Below, piece by piece: positions 60,688-64,000 of a DNA stretch of 64,000 nucleotides. Made by a program: the position numbers and the translations under genes. The DNA is taken from the NCBI RefSeq assembly GCF_002078875.1, contig NC_034409.1, positions 17,439,467-17,503,466 on the forward strand, given 5' to 3'. The first letter of the stretch is position 1, and the number at the start of each line of letters is the position of its first letter. Under the pieces are notes generated by a model. The model searched no databases, was not told where the DNA came from, and saw nothing but the letters and a program-made list of their open reading frames with translations. This DNA is from Numida meleagris. Lineage: Eukaryota > Chordata > Aves > Galliformes > Numididae.

Positions 60688-60955
60688 AGAATCATCTAGG
60701 TTGGAAAAGATCTTCAAGATCACCAACTCTACTCATCAACTTGACCTGAATCCCATCACTAAGCCATGTCTCTTACTGCCGTATCCACATGTTTCTTAAA
60801 TACTTCCAGGAATGAGCACTCCCAGGGCAGCCAGTTCCAATCCTTAACCACACTCTCTTCCTAATTCTTCCTAATATCCATCCTACATATCTCCTGATGC
60901 AACCTGATACCATTGCTCCACATTCTATCATTTGTCAACTGAGAAAAGAGGCCAT
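60688..60955 (-). mobile_element. Old CR1 LINE, 3' end
   Basis: Minus-strand CR1. The 3' end at 60688 reads GAATCATCTAGGTTGGAAAA, followed by CACATGTTTCTTAAATACTT and a gap-damaged CAGGGCAGCCAGTTCCAAT, the reverse of the ORF2 C-terminal coding end. It is truncated at about 60955. Several small deletions; old. Confidence 0.82.
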
Positions 60956-61755
60956 ATGTTTCTGGCCACAGATACAAAAGGAATATATGTATTTTTTCCT
61001 AGCTATTCATTCTTATAACATATACATTTGAATTCACATCTTGTTCTTCTGCAAAAAGATCTATTATAAAAAATATGCTTTGCCATGGTAATTTCACTTT
61101 AATGCAGAGTTTCCTGAAACAGAGACAGGTTACTAAGCTGTTCTTCCCACAGACTTAATTAATCAGTGGTCTGTTACCATTCTCATTAGTGAAATTTCCA
61201 TATTCCTTAAATTAATTGCATCGAGGTTTGCTAATGAGCATTGGATTCTTTTTTTTTTTTTTTTTGCTAAAATTAATAAGTACATTGTGTACTCATAAAT
61301 ATATATATACGGTGAAAGCTTTTTGTAACCATTATGTTACACAGAATAACATGAATAGAAAACTGTCATTTATTGCATAGATTTGTCTCTGTTTCTATGT
61401 GAATGCATAGCATTTATTTTTAATGTTAAAGCATCCTCTCTGGAAATATCACTAGTCTGTTAGGACATCCTTCTTTTGGTTTAATGGTGGACATGCTTTC
61501 ATGAAATCAGGAGAAGTTTTTTCCTTTATATTATTGCTGTTGCATATCAGAATGTTGTAACAAGAAATGTACAAAATACTTTATAAAAATTTAATATAAT
61601 GCATGCATAAATTAAACAATAATAAATAAGATTTGTTTCATTTAGGTAAAAATATTTGATTACAGGAAGGATAGGTCCAACTGAAAGAATTCACATATGA
61701 TAAGAAATAAAAAAAACTCACTGATTTTTGGACAGCTCTGTTTTTCTTGTTGTTG
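60956..61755. other. AT-rich non-coding stretch
   Basis: No gene. T-run at about 61249-61265 and a short (AT)n near 61299-61309. Confidence 0.6.
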
Positions 61756-62333
61756 ATGGGCTGCATTAAAAGAGGAGTGGTCAGCAGGGAGAGGGAGGTG
61801 GTGGTCCCCCTCTACTCAGCTCTTGTGAGGCCCCATCTGGAGTACTGTGTCCAGGCCTGGGGCCCCCAGCACAAGAAGGACGTGGAGCTCTTGGAAAGAG
61901 TTCAGAGGAGGGCGACCAAGATGATCAGAGGGCTGGAGCACCTCTCCTATGAGGAAAGGTTGATGGAACTGGGCTTGTTTAGTTTGGAGAAGAGAAGGCT
62001 CCGGGGAGACCTCATTGTGGCCTTCCAATACTTGAAGGGAGTGTATAAACAGGAGTGGGATCGATTGTTTGTGAGGGTAGATAGCAATAGAACAAGGGGG
62101 AATTGTTTTAAGCTGAGACAGGGGAGATTTAGATTTGATATTAGAAGGAAGTTTTTCACACAGAGGGTGGTGACGCACTGGAACAGGTTGCCCAGGGAGG
62201 TTGTGGACAACCCATCCCTGGAGGCATTCAAGGCCAGACTGGACGTGGCTGTGGGCAGCCTGGTCTAGTGGTTGGCGACCTTGCACTTAGGAGGGGGGTT
62301 GAGACTCGATGATCTTTGCTATGATTCTATGAT
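61756..62333 (+). mobile_element. CR1 LINE, young 3' end
   Basis: A plus-strand CR1, truncated at about 61756. Its ORF2 C-terminal frame is fully open through 62268: [20 protein letters not shown], then [59 protein letters not shown] and the natural end [11 protein letters not shown] followed by TAG. Compared with the sister copy at 9849-10176 it lacks about 31 bp of the 3' UTR just before the terminal octamers. The intact frame marks it as one of the youngest insertions here. Confidence 0.93.
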
Positions 62334-64000
62334 GTTTCTTTCCCCTTTCAAAAGTGCTATAAACATAAAATTTTGGATACAGTCATTTAAAGAAGTAGAT
62401 AAATGTTTTAGATTTTGATCTCCTACAGATGATCAAGAAACACTAAGTAGCACTGAAAAGAGATTTCATGAAGACAGGAAATGATTGGTTGCAGTCAAAT
62501 GCAAAGGATACGCAAGTAGTAAGAAGAGATTCAATATAGTTTTTTTGTTTGTTTTCTGCTAATGGTTTTGATGTGAAAGTCATGGACTAAGACATGGATT
62601 TGGAAGACAAAGTAAACTGAATATGTAATGACAACTTGTGATACTTCTACAGACCATACAAAGACTTCTAACAAATTTTGTGAACATTAATTAGTTTCTA
62701 TAATGTACCATGTTAGTGTAACTGAACTTAGATTGGATAGTTGAAGCATCAGGAAATGGATTAGAATTGATTTTAAATACAAACAGACATTACACAAATA
62801 ACAGAAAACTGAATGAACTAATCACTGAGCTTGATAATCTTTCTAAACAGGTAAATTTTGCATAGGATTTTCAAAAGTGTTCATCACAGGCCAAGATTTC
62901 TGTCCTCACAATCAACAAGATGAGGCAGGGACTAGAAGTAAGAGAATCACAGAATGCTTTTCAGATCTTTCCTTTGACTGAAGATCCAACTCAGCATAAC
63001 TGACTTTCCTGAATGCTGGATATCTATTCCAAGCTACTTATCTGATGACCTGGGGCAAGGAATCAGCACAAGGCAATTTACCCCAGTGTTGCTTAGGTGC
63101 CTAAAATAGTTAGAATAACTGTAGAATAATGAATAAGTGGTTAAAATAGGTTGGATGAGACTCACTCCCAGGGATCACACCCTCTCAAAGACTCCTGAGC
63201 TCACACATTCATTCTAGCATTCTAGTGTGTACAAACACAGCTGAGATTCTACCTACCTACAGCTCTACTGTGAGATTAAATTGCTACCTTATATTTAAAG
63301 ATTGCATTCTTCAAAATTCATGTTAAAGGACTGGAAATTCAACTATATATATGTATATTTACACAGAGAGAGAGACACGAATTTGTCATTGTGAAAATAA
63401 CATTTCTGTTGTTATGTTGTTTATGTTTTGTTTTATAATTTTTTTTTTCTGAAAAGCTGATTGTTTTAGGAAGATGTGTAAGGAAAGAGATGATAGTAAC
63501 CAGTGAAGCATAATTTATTCTTCAATATGTGTATGCTGAAAAACGTCCAGATGCTTCACTAATAGAATTATGAACATCAGGATTTAGAAATCAAAGTATA
63601 AAGGGATATACAGTGGGGAAAAAAAAAACCAAAACATTATGTTATCCCTTCTCCACCATTAAAATCAAAAAATCTTTCCTGTATTTTAGGCAGTTACTGC
63701 TTTAAATCCTAAACAGATACCTCCAGTAATGTATTGCCAAGAAGTCCTAGCCCATACACAGTGTTTTTTCAGTATGTCTTCCAGACTAAGGGGAAAGCAA
63801 CCATAGTCATTATTATAAATACTCCAGACCCATCAAAAACACTTTGTTTGAAATCTCCAGCATGTTTTACTTCTATTATTCTGTAGGAACACATCAAATG
63901 ATGCCTTGCAGCACATATCAATCAGCAAAAATCAACGTAATGCAGTGACTGACTGAAATGTACCTCTTGCCTTACAAGCTCAGTAGAGTGACGGATAACT
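62334..64000. other. AT-rich non-coding stretch
   Basis: No gene. A TA-rich and (AG)n microsatellite-like patch lies at about 63343-63378. Confidence 0.6.

Noticed and set aside
62941..63000. CR1 3' end on the minus strand (AGAATCACAGAATG)
   Set aside because: Only about 14 bases fit, and the following sequence does not continue as CR1.
1..64000. CRISPR array, operon, phage or prokaryotic system
   Set aside because: The repeats are avian LINE, mariner, hAT and retroviral. There are no regularly spaced direct repeats with spacers and no compact coding clusters.

Overview
This window looks like a gene-free, AT-rich stretch (desert or long intron) of a bird nuclear genome, most likely a galliform (chicken, turkey, quail or relative). 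The evidence is the repeats: many CR1 LINEs ending in ATTCTATG-type octamers, three short mariner elements of the Galluhop kind, and a solo LTR whose U3-R-U5 boundary closely matches the avian leukosis (alpharetrovirus) pattern. I found no host protein-coding exon, tRNA, rRNA, operon or CRISPR array. Every long open frame is either part of a mobile element or looks like chance in T-rich or A-rich DNA.

Layout. 1-3065: a decayed avian endogenous retrovirus on the minus strand (LTR promoter remnant near 2500, gag-like remnant from about 2040 down to 1), interrupted by a plus-strand CR1 (185-751) and a CR1 tail (2739-2879). 3066-4300: a 5'-truncated, fairly young CR1 on the minus strand. 4301-10715: unique AT-rich DNA with a 14-bp perfect hairpin, a 3 x 19 bp repeat, the first mariner (7097-7658) and two CR1 tails. 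10716-22680: mostly unique, with one CR1 tail (15299-15690), an internally deleted hAT element with terminal inverted repeats and an 8-bp target duplication (20865-22231), and a CR1 scrap. 22681-31258: unique DNA, an ancient LINE reverse-transcriptase scrap (29890-30255) and the solo LTR (30860-31258).

31259-39315: an ancient CR1-like remnant, a CR1 tail (33355-33818), and a near-full-length CR1 on the minus strand (35104 to about 39315). In that element ORF1 (zinc-binding region, coiled coil, esterase) and ORF2 (endonuclease and reverse transcriptase) are still readable but disabled. 39316-49434: old CR1 pieces, two more mariners (44437-44948 and 48902-49434), an unidentified GC-richer island (45045-45340), and an LTR split by a CR1 (46262-47220). 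49435-64000: mostly unique AT-rich DNA with three CR1 pieces, including one with an unbroken 173-codon ORF2 tail (61756-62333).

Nothing here works together as a pathway. The window is a record of retrotransposon, DNA-transposon and retrovirus insertions, including two independent cases of CR1 landing inside retroviral sequence. I did not find a novel functional system. The most useful leads are the hAT element with its target duplication, the shared inactivating changes in the two related CR1 copies, the shared internal deletion of the mariners, and two unidentified non-AT islands. Family names come from recognising motifs, not from a database search.
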